DNA of 64,000 bases. Origin: Bradyrhizobium frederickii (GTDB lineage: Bacteria; Pseudomonadota; Alphaproteobacteria; Rhizobiales; Xanthobacteraceae). How positions within the stretch are numbered: position 1 is the first letter of the stretch; every line of letters starts with the position of its first letter. Shown here one piece after another: positions 17,971 to 26,441 of this stretch. Where the stretch lies: assembly GCF_004570865.1 (NCBI RefSeq), contig NZ_SPQS01000004.1:124001-188000 (forward strand), given 5' to 3'. The position numbers were made by a program, and so were the translations under genes. The notes under the pieces were generated by a model. That model made no database searches. It saw nothing but the letters and a program-made list of their open reading frames with translations, and had not been told where the DNA came from.

Positions 17971-18753
17971 ATGTTGTTTGCCCTTGGGGCCGTCGGGGCC
18001 GTATCGAGCGCGCTCGATGCGATTCAGTCGCTGACAAACTCGAAATCGTCCTCCTCGACGCATAAGACGGGATCGGCGCAGAGCGCGACCAATCCGTTCG
18101 CGATCGACAGCGGTAGCAGCAACACGACCAGCGGCGCGACCTCGTCGGTCAACTCGGGCAATTGCGCGCAGATTTCGCCGGAAACGATGAGCGCGCTGAT
18201 CGCCGCGCAGAGCCAATCGTCCGACGGCAGCAGCGTGGCGACCTCGTCGACCTCGACGTCGAAAGGCCGGGATGCTGCGCTCAAGGATCTGTTCTCGCAG
18301 ATCGATGCGGATGGCGACGGCAGCATCACCAGGTCCGAGTTCGAGGACGCGCTGGGCGCAGGCGGGACCAACCTCGCGCAGGCCGACGACGTGTTCTCCA
18401 AGCTGGATGCGAACTCCGACGGCGACGTCAGTCTCGACGAGATGTCGAAGGCCCTGAAGAGCGGTCACCACGGCCACCATCACGCGCAAGGTGCCGGCGG
18501 CTCGGGCGATGGATCGGATTCCTCGTCGAAGTCCGGCGGCGGATCGACCTCGACGACGACGACCGCTGCCGACGGCTCGACCACCACCACCGTCACCTAT
18601 GCCGACGGCTTCAAGATGTCGACAACGGTGCCGGGCGCCTCCAGCGCCCGCAATTCGGCCTCTGATCTGTTCGCGCAGTTGATGCAGCAGCAAGGCGGCC
18701 AGGGCCAGGGCTCTTCGGCGGCGGCCGGTTCGTCGATGTCGATGAGCGTCTGA
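17971..18753 (+). CDS. EF-hand calcium-binding protein
   Basis: This 260-residue Ser/Thr/Gly-rich protein has two canonical EF-hand loops: DADGDGSITRSE (residues 112-123) and DANSDGDVSLDE (146-157). All calcium ligand positions are filled in both. The N-terminus has a short hydrophobic stretch (MLFALGAVGAVSSAL) that may be a weak export or anchoring signal. The remainder is low complexity. The ATG at 17971 has GGAG eight bases upstream. A perfect RpoN promoter precedes it, so it is probably controlled by a sigma-54 activator (nitrogen, C4-dicarboxylate or motility regulators are known examples). Role unknown. Confidence 0.85.
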   Translation: MLFALGAVGAVSSALDAIQSLTNSKSSSSTHKTGSAQSATNPFAIDSGSSNTTSGATSSVNSGNCAQISPETMSALIAAQSQSSDGSSVATSSTSTSKGRDAALKDLFSQIDADGDGSITRSEFEDALGAGGTNLAQADDVFSKLDANSDGDVSLDEMSKALKSGHHGHHHAQGAGGSGDGSDSSSKSGGGSTSTTTTAADGSTTTTVTYADGFKMSTTVPGASSARNSASDLFAQLMQQQGGQGQGSSAAAGSSMSMSV

Positions 18754-18765
18754 CCGGCATCCGGA

Positions 18766-18978
18766 TCAGCCGGCATATTCGTTCGTGATGTCACGATAGA
18801 CATAGCGGTCACGGATTTCGTGGTTGAAGAACGCGCCCTTTGAGCGCGCGTCCCGGAACGCTGCAGCGACCTCGGGCGGAACGTCCTCGTAGACATAGAG
18901 GCGACCGCTGACGAAAGTCACCTTCAGCTCCCGCGTGTCGGGCGCATAGCGGAAGAACCGGATCACGTAAGACGGCAT
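18766..18978 (-). CDS. KTSC domain protein
   Basis: This 70-residue protein is almost entirely a KTSC-type domain. The family pattern is visible as IRFFRYAPDTRELKVTF, then LYVYEDVPPEV, then FFNHEIRDRY. The biochemical role of the family is unclear; the domain is also found attached to other proteins. The ATG at 18978 follows AGGTG. It lies 50 bp downstream of the P1 peptidase gene on the same strand and could be cotranscribed. Confidence 0.8.
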   Translation of the reverse strand: MPSYVIRFFRYAPDTRELKVTFVSGRLYVYEDVPPEVAAAFRDARSKGAFFNHEIRDRYVYRDITNEYAG

Positions 18979-19028
18979 GGCAGCACACCTGGGGCCGCCA
19001 GGGTAACGCCGTATCAGCCGTTTCGTTT

Positions 19029-20024
19029 CTAGCCGAATCTGTCCTGCCACGCCGGCTGCGCCCCCGGGAACGGCAGCGCGGTCGCGCTGTACACGGCGCG
19101 GCCGATCGCGCGCGCGACCACGTTGGCGGCGACGGTGCCGAGCTCGGTAAGGCCGACCAGCGGCTCGATCGGCTTCTCGCCGGTCGCCGCCGCAAACAGC
19201 ACGTCGCCATCGGTCGGTGCGTGCACCGGATAGATGGCGCGGGCGAAGCCGGTGTGCGCGATCATCGCCAGCCGCTTGGCCTGGGGTTTGGTCAGCACCG
19301 CGTCGGTCACGACCGCGCCGATCGTGGTGTTTTCCCGCGCGCTCGCCGCCGGACCGCCCTTGATGCGCATGCGGAGCATGTCGTCGGTGAACGTGTCGGG
19401 CAGGCCGCGGCCGCCGAATTCGCCGCCGATCTCGAACGGCGCCGCCCAGAACCAGGGCCCGTCGCCGACGGTAACGCTGCCCACCGCGTTGACGGCGATG
19501 ATCGCGGCGACCTTCACGCCATCAGGTGTCACCGCCGAGGCCGAGCCGAGCCCGCCCTTGAATGTCGCGGTGGTGGCCCCTAAGCCGGCGCCGACGCTGC
19601 CGAGCGCGAAGTCGGTGCCGGCGGCAGCGGCCGCGGCGTAGCCGAGGTCGCGATAGGGCGAGAAGCGTCCCCAGGCCTTGTCGCCGCCGTTGAGCAGATC
19701 GAACAGGATCGCGCCCGGCACGATCGGGATCAGGGCTTCGCGAACCCTGAAGCCGCGCCCCTGCTCGGCGAGCCAGGCCTGGACGCCGCCGCCGGCATCG
19801 AGACCGAAGGCGGAACCGCCGGACAGCGCGATCGCATCGACCCGCTCGACGGTGTTGGCGAGATCGAGCAGGGCGTCCTCGCGCGTGCCGGGACCGCCGC
19901 CGCGCACGTCGATCGCCGCGACCGCGGGGGAATCGAAGATGATCGCGGTCGTGCCGGTGGCGACTTTGGCATCCTCGGCATGGCCGACGCGGACCCCTGC
20001 AATGTCGGTGAGCAGATTCTTCAA
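19029..20024 (-). CDS. P1 (DmpA/NylC) family N-terminal nucleophile peptidase
   Basis: This 331-residue member of the self-cleaving S58/P1 family includes D-aminopeptidase DmpA, beta-aminopeptidases and nylon oligomer hydrolase NylC. The likely autocleavage and nucleophile site is Asn232-Thr233 in RENTTIGAVVTDAVL. A Thr nucleophile in NTTIG is the NylC-like variant; DmpA and BapA use Ser. LSGGSAFGLDAGGGV and GLGATTATFKGG are other family motifs. Full length, no signal peptide. It follows the hybrid kinase gene after 57 bp. Substrate unknown. Confidence 0.88.
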   Translation of the reverse strand: MKNLLTDIAGVRVGHAEDAKVATGTTAIIFDSPAVAAIDVRGGGPGTREDALLDLANTVERVDAIALSGGSAFGLDAGGGVQAWLAEQGRGFRVREALIPIVPGAILFDLLNGGDKAWGRFSPYRDLGYAAAAAAGTDFALGSVGAGLGATTATFKGGLGSASAVTPDGVKVAAIIAVNAVGSVTVGDGPWFWAAPFEIGGEFGGRGLPDTFTDDMLRMRIKGGPAASARENTTIGAVVTDAVLTKPQAKRLAMIAHTGFARAIYPVHAPTDGDVLFAAATGEKPIEPLVGLTELGTVAANVVARAIGRAVYSATALPFPGAQPAWQDRFG

Positions 20025-20081
20025 GGTGGCCTCGTGCGCTGAAAGGAGCTCGCCTTGCGATAGCGCAGGGATGCCGCAGGC

Positions 20082-22889
20082 TCAACTCGCCAGTGCCGTC
20101 CTGAGCATCTTGGCGAGTTCGGTCTTGCGGTAGGGCTTCGCCAGCAGCAGCACGCCGGAATCGAGCCGGCCGTGATGGACGATGGCATTCTCGGTATAGC
20201 CCGAGGTGAAAAGAGTCTTCAGATCGGGGCGGCGGCGGACCGCTTCGTCGGCCAGCTGACGGCCGTTCATGTTGCCCGGCATGATGATGTCGGTGAAGAG
20301 CAGGTCGATGGTCTTGTCGTTGTCGAGGATGGTCAGGGCCTCGGCGCCGTTGGCGGCCTCGAGTGCGGTATAGCCGAGGCTCTTGACCTGGGTCACCACA
20401 TATTGCCGCACCAGCGCATCGTCCTCGACGATCAGGATCTTCTCGTTGCCGCCGGTGACGGGCGCATTCTGCAGCGCCTCGAACTCGCTCTCCTGCACGC
20501 CGCTCGAGCGCGGCAGGTAGATCTTCACGCTCGTGCCATGGCCTTGCTCGCTGTAGATCTTGATGTGGCCGCCGGACTGCTTGACGAAGCCGAACACCAT
20601 GCTCAATCCCAGCCCGGTGCCCTTGCCGACCTCCTTGGTGGTGAAGAAGGGATCGAACACGCGGTCGATCAGCTCCGGCGGGATTCCGGAGCCGGTGTCG
20701 CTGACCGCGATCATCACGTAATTGCCGGCGGCGACGTCAGGGTTCATGCTGGCATAGCCGTCGTCGAGGAAGATGTTGCGGGTCTCCAGCACCAGCGTGC
20801 CGCCCTCGGGCATGGCGTCACGGGCGTTCAGCGCGAGATTGAGGATTGCGGTGGACAATTGGCCGGGATCGACCAGCGTCGGCCAGGCATCCTCGGTGAG
20901 CTGCGGCACGATGGTGATCTGCTCGCCCAGGGTGGGGTGCAGTAGCTTGGCGGCTTCGAGCGCCAGCGCGTTGACGTCGATCTCGCGGGGCTGGAGCGGC
21001 TGCTTGCGGGCGAAGGCCAGCAGATGCTTGGTCAGCTGCGCGCCGCGCTCGGCGGCATCGTCGATCAGCTTGGTGATCGCAGCCAGCTCGGGGCGGTCGG
21101 CGACCGCGTCGGCCAGGATGCCGATCGTGCCGGTGATGACGGTCAGCACGTTGTTGAAATCGTGGGCGACACCGCCGGTCAACTGGCCGATGGAGTCCAT
21201 CTTCTGGACGTGCCGGAACTGGGCTTCGGCGGCCTGCTTCTCCGTGAGATCCCGGCCGATGAAGAAATGGCGCTTCACGGGCTCGGACCAGGTGCCCATC
21301 CAGTTCAGCGTGACCTCGTGACCGTCGTAATGATAGTAGCGCGCCTCGAAGCTGCGCTTGACCGCGCCGCGCCGCGCCGCCCGCATCTCCTCCCGCGTCT
21401 TCTCGAGGTCGTCAGGATGGATGAACTCGGTCGCGCTGTGCCCGATCATGTCTTCCGGGTTGAAGCCGAGGATGTTCTTCACGCTCGGGCTGACCTGGAC
21501 GAAATTGCCGAAACCGTCGGTGACCAGGATCAGGTCCTGCGAGGTCTCGAAGATGCGCTGGCGCTCCTCGGTCTCGCGGCGCAGCTTCTCGCGCGCCTCC
21601 TTCTCCTCCGTGATGTCATGGGCGATCTTGGAGGCGCCGATGATCTCTCCGTGGTCCGATCTCAATGGCGAAACATTCAGGACGACGTCGAGCGCGCGGC
21701 CATCCTTCCGAATCCGCACCGTCTCATGCTGGGCGATCGACTCGTTGCTGGCGATCCGGTTGAGGATGCTTCTGACTTCGTGCTTGCGGTCCGGCGGCAC
21801 GATGATGTCGATCGACCGTCCGACGGCCTCCGCGGCGGAATAGCCGAACAGATGCTCGGCGGCCTTGTTCCAGCCGGTGATGATGCCGTCGAGCGTCTTG
21901 GTGATGATGGCGTCGTTGGAGGATTCGACGACGGCGCCGTACAGCGCGAGGCGCTTGCCGTAGTAGTCGCGTTCCGAGGCCGATTGCTGGCGCAGCCTGC
22001 CGACGAGGCCGACGGTGTGCACCTGAAGGCGGACGTTCTCGATCAGCAGCACCGCGAGCACGAAGCTCGACGCGCAGAGGCCGTAGAGACGGCCGGCGTA
22101 GAAACCGAGATCGAAGCGCGCGACGTTGACGATCGCGGACAGAGCGACGTCGAACAGCCATGCGCACATCACGACCATGAGCCAGACGTCGATCACCGAA
22201 TGCGGGCGGCGGAACCACAGCGAAACCAGCGCGGCGAAGCTCAGCGACCACACGAAGGACACGACCCCGATCATGGTCGCTGTGTAACGGCCGTCGCGGA
22301 GCAGAACCGGCAGCAGATCGTGCTGGGCGGTGACGATCCAGGTAAAGACACCCATGGCCGCGACGACGCCGAGCGCGACGGCGCAGATCGCGGTGCTGGT
22401 CGGACCCTGGATCCTTGGGCCGCCGTCCTTTTCCTTCTGCCAGGCATAGCCGAGCACGAACAGCGGGAAGACGCCGTGCCAGATCATGTAGAGCCAGACG
22501 GTGGTCTGGCTGCCCGCGCCAAACAGCCCGGTCGGGGTGAACAGGCCGGGGAAGGTGAGGGCGTGGACCAGCGCCGCGGCGGCGGTGAAGAGATAGCCGG
22601 TCGACAGCCACAGCAGCGCACGGGTCCGCAACACCGAAAACTGCGATAGCAGCAGCACTGCCGTGATGATGTCGCTCACGGCCAGGGCTGATTGATAACT
22701 CGCGACGAAGGCCGGGACCGGCGGCAGCGGGATACTTGCGAACGGAACGGCCAATGCGAACAGGATCGACGAGATGCTGACGATCCACAATGCCGCGGTC
22801 CGATCGGTTGACGTGGCCGGCAGAGTAGAAAGAAATGTGCTTCGGTCGATCGCAGGCGCGTTCATCTCGTGCAGACCCGTTTTGAGCAT
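20082..22889 (-). CDS. Hybrid sensor histidine kinase with MASE-like sensor, two PAS and receiver
   Basis: This 935-residue protein has an N-terminal membrane sensor (about 1-275, seven to eight helices, MASE4-like). PAS domains follow at about 312-430 (KTLDGIITGWNKAAEHLFGY) and 440-555 (VTDGFGNFVQVSPSVKNILG). HisKA carries the phospho-His in GGVAHDFNNVL, HATPase shows DTGSGIP and GKGTGLGLSMVFGFVKQSGG, and a C-terminal receiver has KILIVEDDALVRQ with its Asp in LLFTDIIMPG. No HPt domain is present, so phosphate probably passes to another protein or regulates the kinase itself. A lone receiver gene is divergent 235 bp away and is a possible partner. An alternative start is the ATG at 22865. 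Confidence 0.92.
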   Translation of the reverse strand: MLKTGLHEMNAPAIDRSTFLSTLPATSTDRTAALWIVSISSILFALAVPFASIPLPPVPAFVASYQSALAVSDIITAVLLLSQFSVLRTRALLWLSTGYLFTAAAALVHALTFPGLFTPTGLFGAGSQTTVWLYMIWHGVFPLFVLGYAWQKEKDGGPRIQGPTSTAICAVALGVVAAMGVFTWIVTAQHDLLPVLLRDGRYTATMIGVVSFVWSLSFAALVSLWFRRPHSVIDVWLMVVMCAWLFDVALSAIVNVARFDLGFYAGRLYGLCASSFVLAVLLIENVRLQVHTVGLVGRLRQQSASERDYYGKRLALYGAVVESSNDAIITKTLDGIITGWNKAAEHLFGYSAAEAVGRSIDIIVPPDRKHEVRSILNRIASNESIAQHETVRIRKDGRALDVVLNVSPLRSDHGEIIGASKIAHDITEEKEAREKLRRETEERQRIFETSQDLILVTDGFGNFVQVSPSVKNILGFNPEDMIGHSATEFIHPDDLEKTREEMRAARRGAVKRSFEARYYHYDGHEVTLNWMGTWSEPVKRHFFIGRDLTEKQAAEAQFRHVQKMDSIGQLTGGVAHDFNNVLTVITGTIGILADAVADRPELAAITKLIDDAAERGAQLTKHLLAFARKQPLQPREIDVNALALEAAKLLHPTLGEQITIVPQLTEDAWPTLVDPGQLSTAILNLALNARDAMPEGGTLVLETRNIFLDDGYASMNPDVAAGNYVMIAVSDTGSGIPPELIDRVFDPFFTTKEVGKGTGLGLSMVFGFVKQSGGHIKIYSEQGHGTSVKIYLPRSSGVQESEFEALQNAPVTGGNEKILIVEDDALVRQYVVTQVKSLGYTALEAANGAEALTILDNDKTIDLLFTDIIMPGNMNGRQLADEAVRRRPDLKTLFTSGYTENAIVHHGRLDSGVLLLAKPYRKTELAKMLRTALAS

Positions 22890-23124
22890 CTCCGCAGTTC
22901 CAAGATCGGGCAGTCTTGACCTCCACGGTAGCCCGTTCCGGGCACGGGTCGTGAACTTCTGCAGCGACGACTCAACCGAAGGTTACAGTTTACTTAATTT
23001 GGGTGGGAACGCGGAATAGGGATCGGGTAAGATGCGCTTTACTGCGCGGTGTCATAATGCCCTGCCATGGTGCCGGGTTCCAGGTTGAATCATACGATTT
23101 GATCGATCTGCGGGAGTTGTTCCC

Positions 23125-23511
23125 ATGCCTCGCGTTCTCATCATCGACGACCAGAAGGACGTGCGCGCGATGGTCGCGATCGTGCTACGGGTCAACCATT
23201 ACGAGGTTGCCGAGGCCGACAGCGGCGCGGCCGGGCTGAAAACCTTCGCGGAAAGCCGCTTTGACGCAGCGATCGTCGATATTTTCCTTGGCGATACCAG
23301 CGGTATCGACGTCATCTCGGCCCTGCGCGAGCGTGCGCCGGGGCTTCCCATCGTCGCGGTGTCTGGAATGACGGCGCTGGACTTCATGGAAGCGTCGCCC
23401 CACCTCGCCAACGTGATCTGCCTGCAAAAGCCGTTTCGGCCGAACGATCTCCTGCAAGCGCTTCGGAAGGCCCAGACCGCGGCCACCGGCGAGTTGCCCG
23501 CAGCCGTCTGA
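23125..23511 (+). CDS. Single-domain response regulator
   Basis: This 128-residue CheY-like receiver has no output domain. IIDDQKDVR (acidic pocket), Asp52 in AAIVDIFLGDTSG, VAVSGMTA (Thr switch region) and CLQKPFRP (conserved Lys) are all present. The ATG at 23125 has GGGAG eight bases upstream. It is divergent from the hybrid kinase and could be its phosphotransfer partner, though that is inference from position only. Confidence 0.9.
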   Translation: MPRVLIIDDQKDVRAMVAIVLRVNHYEVAEADSGAAGLKTFAESRFDAAIVDIFLGDTSGIDVISALRERAPGLPIVAVSGMTALDFMEASPHLANVICLQKPFRPNDLLQALRKAQTAATGELPAAV

Positions 23512-23529
23512 TCCTGCCGCAAAAACAAA

Positions 23530-23554
23530 AACGCCCCGGGCAAGCCGGGGCGTT
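23530..23554 (-). terminator. Rho-independent terminator of livK
   Basis: AACGCCCCGG (23530-23539) pairs perfectly with CCGGGGCGTT (23545-23554). On the minus strand the stem is followed by a T-rich run (TTTTTGTTTTTG), so it terminates the liv substrate-binding gene. It lies in the 83-bp convergent gap. Confidence 0.85.
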
Positions 23555-23594
23555 GATGACGATTGCATGCGAGGTTTGAGCCCCGGAGCCGCGT

Positions 23595-24713
23595 TCAGGT
23601 GCCGTTGCCGCTGATCTGGGCGTAGCCGCCCTTGGCGTCCCACTTGTAGACGACGTAATCGAGCAGCTTGATGTCGCCCTTGGCGTCATACTCGATCGGG
23701 CCGATCACGGTGTCCCACTTGCCGGCCTTCATCGCCTCCATGACCTTCTTGGCGTCGGTGGTGCCGGCCTTCTTGGCCGCCTGCGACCACACCTGCATCG
23801 CCGCGTAGGTGTAGAGGGTGTAGCCCTCCGGATCGATGTTCTTGGCCTTGAAAGCCTCGACGATCTTCTTCGCGGTCGGCTTGTTGCGCGGATCGGGACC
23901 GAAGGTGAACAGCGTGCCTTCGCCGGCCGGGCCGGTGATGGAGGCGTACTCCTTGTCGGCCAGCGCGTCGCCGGCCATCAGCACGGTCTTGAGGCCCTGG
24001 TCGCGCATCTGACGCAGGATCAGGCCGCTCTCCTGATGGTAACCGCCGACATAGACGAGATCGATGTTGTCGCGCTTCAAGCGCGAGACGATCGCGTTGA
24101 AGTCCTTGTCGCCCTTGTTGTAGGACTCATACATCTTCTCGGTGACGCCGGCCTTGTTGAGCGCCTTCTTGGTCTCGTCCGCAAGACCCTTGCCGTAGGT
24201 GGTCTTGTCGTTGAGGATCGCGATGTTCTTGCCCTTGTAGTTCTTGGCGATGTACTGCGCCGCGATCAGGCCCTGCTGATCGTCACGGCCGCAGACGCGC
24301 GCCACGTTCCAGAGCTTGCGCTCGGTGAAGAGCGGGTTGGTCGAGGCCGGCGTGATCTGGAGCACGTTGCCGTCGGCATAGGCTTCAGAAGCCGGAATCG
24401 ACGACGACGAGCAATAGTGCCCGGCCACGAACGGGATTTTCGCGCCGGCGATCTTTTCGGCGATCGAGCGCGCCTGCTTCGGGTCGCAAGCGTCGTCCTC
24501 GACGGAAAGCGCGAGCTTCTTGCCGTTGACGCCGCCGGCGGCGTTGATATCGGCCACGGCCATTTCGGCGCCGTTCTTCATCTGGCGGCCGAAGGCGGAC
24601 TCGCCGCCGGTCATCGGACCTGCGACTGCGATGGTGACATCCTGCGCGAACGCCGCGCTCGACAGCGCGATCGATACGCCGAATGCCAGACCGATGAGCT
24701 TCAGTGATTTCAT
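23595..24713 (-). CDS. livK: Branched-chain amino acid ABC transporter, substrate-binding protein
   Basis: This 372-residue periplasmic binding protein of the LivJ/LivK family has a signal peptide (residues 1-23, ending SAAFA before QDVTIAVAGPMTG). The ligand pocket region VAGHYCSSSSIPASEAYAD is typical of Leu/Ile/Val-binding proteins. It would deliver ligand to the LivHMGF permease encoded just upstream on the same strand. The ATG at 24713 has GAGG six bases upstream. It is separated from livF by 160 bp, so it may also have its own promoter, as binding proteins often do. A strong terminator follows. Confidence 0.93.
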   Translation of the reverse strand: MKSLKLIGLAFGVSIALSSAAFAQDVTIAVAGPMTGGESAFGRQMKNGAEMAVADINAAGGVNGKKLALSVEDDACDPKQARSIAEKIAGAKIPFVAGHYCSSSSIPASEAYADGNVLQITPASTNPLFTERKLWNVARVCGRDDQQGLIAAQYIAKNYKGKNIAILNDKTTYGKGLADETKKALNKAGVTEKMYESYNKGDKDFNAIVSRLKRDNIDLVYVGGYHQESGLILRQMRDQGLKTVLMAGDALADKEYASITGPAGEGTLFTFGPDPRNKPTAKKIVEAFKAKNIDPEGYTLYTYAAMQVWSQAAKKAGTTDAKKVMEAMKAGKWDTVIGPIEYDAKGDIKLLDYVVYKWDAKGGYAQISGNGT

Positions 24714-24873
24714 GAGATACCTCGCGGGTGGTCGCCTGTGGAAGTTGCCGGGCATGCCCGGTCCAAACCGGCGCCATTCTTGAATGAATTTCAGGAGAAG
24801 TCACCGGCAAAATACGGGCATTGGCGCAGATATCTCGCCCATTCGGCCGCAGGCGGGGCCACGCGTGGCTCGG

Positions 24874-25611
24874 TCAGCCGTGCCGGCCGCCTTCCAGATA
24901 GGCGGCGCGAATCTCAGGGCGCTGCAACAATTCGGCGCCGGTGCCGGCCAGCGTGATCAGGCCATTGACCATGACATAGCCGCGATGGGCGAGCTTGAGG
25001 GCATGGTTGGCGTTCTGCTCGACGATCAGGACGGTCAGGCCGTCCTGCCGGTTCAGGGTGCGGATCGCATCGAAGATCTGGCGCGCGATCAGCGGTGCGA
25101 GGCCCAGCGAGGGCTCGTCGAGCAGGAGCAGGCGCGGACGGCTCATCAGGGCGCGGCCGATCGCCAGCATCTGCTGCTCGCCGCCGGAGAGGGTTCCGCC
25201 GCGCTGGTCATAGCGTTCCTTCAGCCGTGGAAACAGCGTGAAGACGCGCTGCAGCGTCGCCTCGCGTTCGGCCTCGGTGCATTCGGTGGCGTCCGCCCCC
25301 ATCTGGAGGTTTTCCGCCACGCTCATGCGCGGGAAGATGCGGCGGCCCTCCGGCGATTGCGCGATGCGCAAATGCGCGATCTCGTGGGTGGGGACGTCGG
25401 TGATGTCGCGGCCTTCATACAGGATCTGGCCGGCCCGGGCGCGCGGCTTGCCGAAGATCGTCATCATCAGCGTCGACTTGCCGGCGCCGTTGGCGCCGAT
25501 CAGCGCCACGATCTCGCCGGCATTGATCGCGACGTCGACGCCCTTCAGCGCCTCGATCTTGCCGTAGGCGGCGCGCAAGCCCTGGATCGCGAGCAGAGGA
25601 GAGGTTGTCAC
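24874..25611 (-). CDS. livF: Branched-chain amino acid ABC transporter ATPase LivF
   Basis: This 245-residue ABC ATPase has Walker A GANGAGKST, signature LSGGEQQMLAIGRALM and Walker B LLLLDEPSLGLAPL, the last being characteristic of LivF. The start is GTG at 25611, overlapping the livG stop codon (GTGA), so translation is coupled. The upstream in-frame extension is inside livG and is not used. It pairs with LivG as the heteromeric ATPase of the HAAT importer. Confidence 0.94.
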   Translation of the reverse strand: MTTSPLLAIQGLRAAYGKIEALKGVDVAINAGEIVALIGANGAGKSTLMMTIFGKPRARAGQILYEGRDITDVPTHEIAHLRIAQSPEGRRIFPRMSVAENLQMGADATECTEAEREATLQRVFTLFPRLKERYDQRGGTLSGGEQQMLAIGRALMSRPRLLLLDEPSLGLAPLIARQIFDAIRTLNRQDGLTVLIVEQNANHALKLAHRGYVMVNGLITLAGTGAELLQRPEIRAAYLEGGRHG

Positions 25612-26441
25612 GCTCCGCCCTCCATCACGGCTGCCGCCTCTTCCTCGTCGGCGCCGAGATAGGCCGCGATCACCTTGGGATCGTCGCGGATCTCGCGCGG
25701 CGTGCCTTCCGCGATCTTGACGCCATGGTCCATCACCACGATGTGGTCGGAAATCTCCATCACCACCGACATATCGTGCTCGATCAGGAGGATCGAGGTG
25801 CCGAGCTCGTCGCGGATCGAGAGCAGAAGCTCGCTCAAGGCCGCGCTCTCGCGCGCGTTGAGGCCGGCGGCGGGCTCGTCCAGGCACAGAAGCGCGGGCT
25901 CGGTGCACATTGCGCGCGCGATCTCGAGCCGGCGCTGGTCGCCATAGGCGAAATTGCCGGCGGCATCGTCGGCGCGGTCGATCAGGTTGACCCGCTTGAG
26001 CCAGTCGGTGGCGAGGTCGATGGCGCGCTTTTCGGCATCACGATAGGTGGGAACGCCGAGCAGACCGAGGAGGGTGAATCCGGAGGCGCGCATCAGCGCG
26101 TTGTGCTGCGCCACCATCAGGTTCTCCAGCGCGGTCATGCCGGGAAACAGCCGGATGTTCTGGAAGGTGCGCGCGACCTTGGCCTGCTTGGCGATGCGGA
26201 AATCGCTCAGCCGCTCCAGCGCGACCGTCGTGCCGTCGTCGTGCGTGAGGCGGATGGCCCCGCCGCTCGGTTTGTAGAAGCCGGTGATGCAGTTGAACAC
26301 GGTGGTCTTGCCGGCGCCGTTCGGCCCGATCAGCGCGGTGATCTTCTTCCGCTCGGCGGCGAAAGACAGGTCCTGCACGGCAACGATGCCGCCGAATCGC
26401 ATGGCGAGCCGGTCGATGCTGAGAATCTTGTCGCCGCTCAT
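25608..26441 (-). CDS. livG: Branched-chain amino acid ABC transporter ATPase LivG
   Basis: This 277-residue ABC ATPase has Walker A GPNGAGKTT and the LivG-specific VARTFQNIRLFPGMTALENL. The signature is replaced by FAYGDQRRLEIARAM (LivG commonly has YGxQR), and Walker B is LLCLDEPAAGLN. Its start overlaps the livM stop by four bases and its stop overlaps the livF start. It is cytoplasmic and part of the importer complex. Confidence 0.94.
   Translation of the reverse strand: MSGDKILSIDRLAMRFGGIVAVQDLSFAAERKKITALIGPNGAGKTTVFNCITGFYKPSGGAIRLTHDDGTTVALERLSDFRIAKQAKVARTFQNIRLFPGMTALENLMVAQHNALMRASGFTLLGLLGVPTYRDAEKRAIDLATDWLKRVNLIDRADDAAGNFAYGDQRRLEIARAMCTEPALLCLDEPAAGLNARESAALSELLLSIRDELGTSILLIEHDMSVVMEISDHIVVMDHGVKIAEGTPREIRDDPKVIAAYLGADEEEAAAVMEGGA

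Noticed and set aside
21024-22649. Long plus-strand frame opposite the hybrid kinase
   Set aside because: The minus strand carries a complete, domain-rich kinase; the opposite frame is His/Asp/Arg-rich noise.
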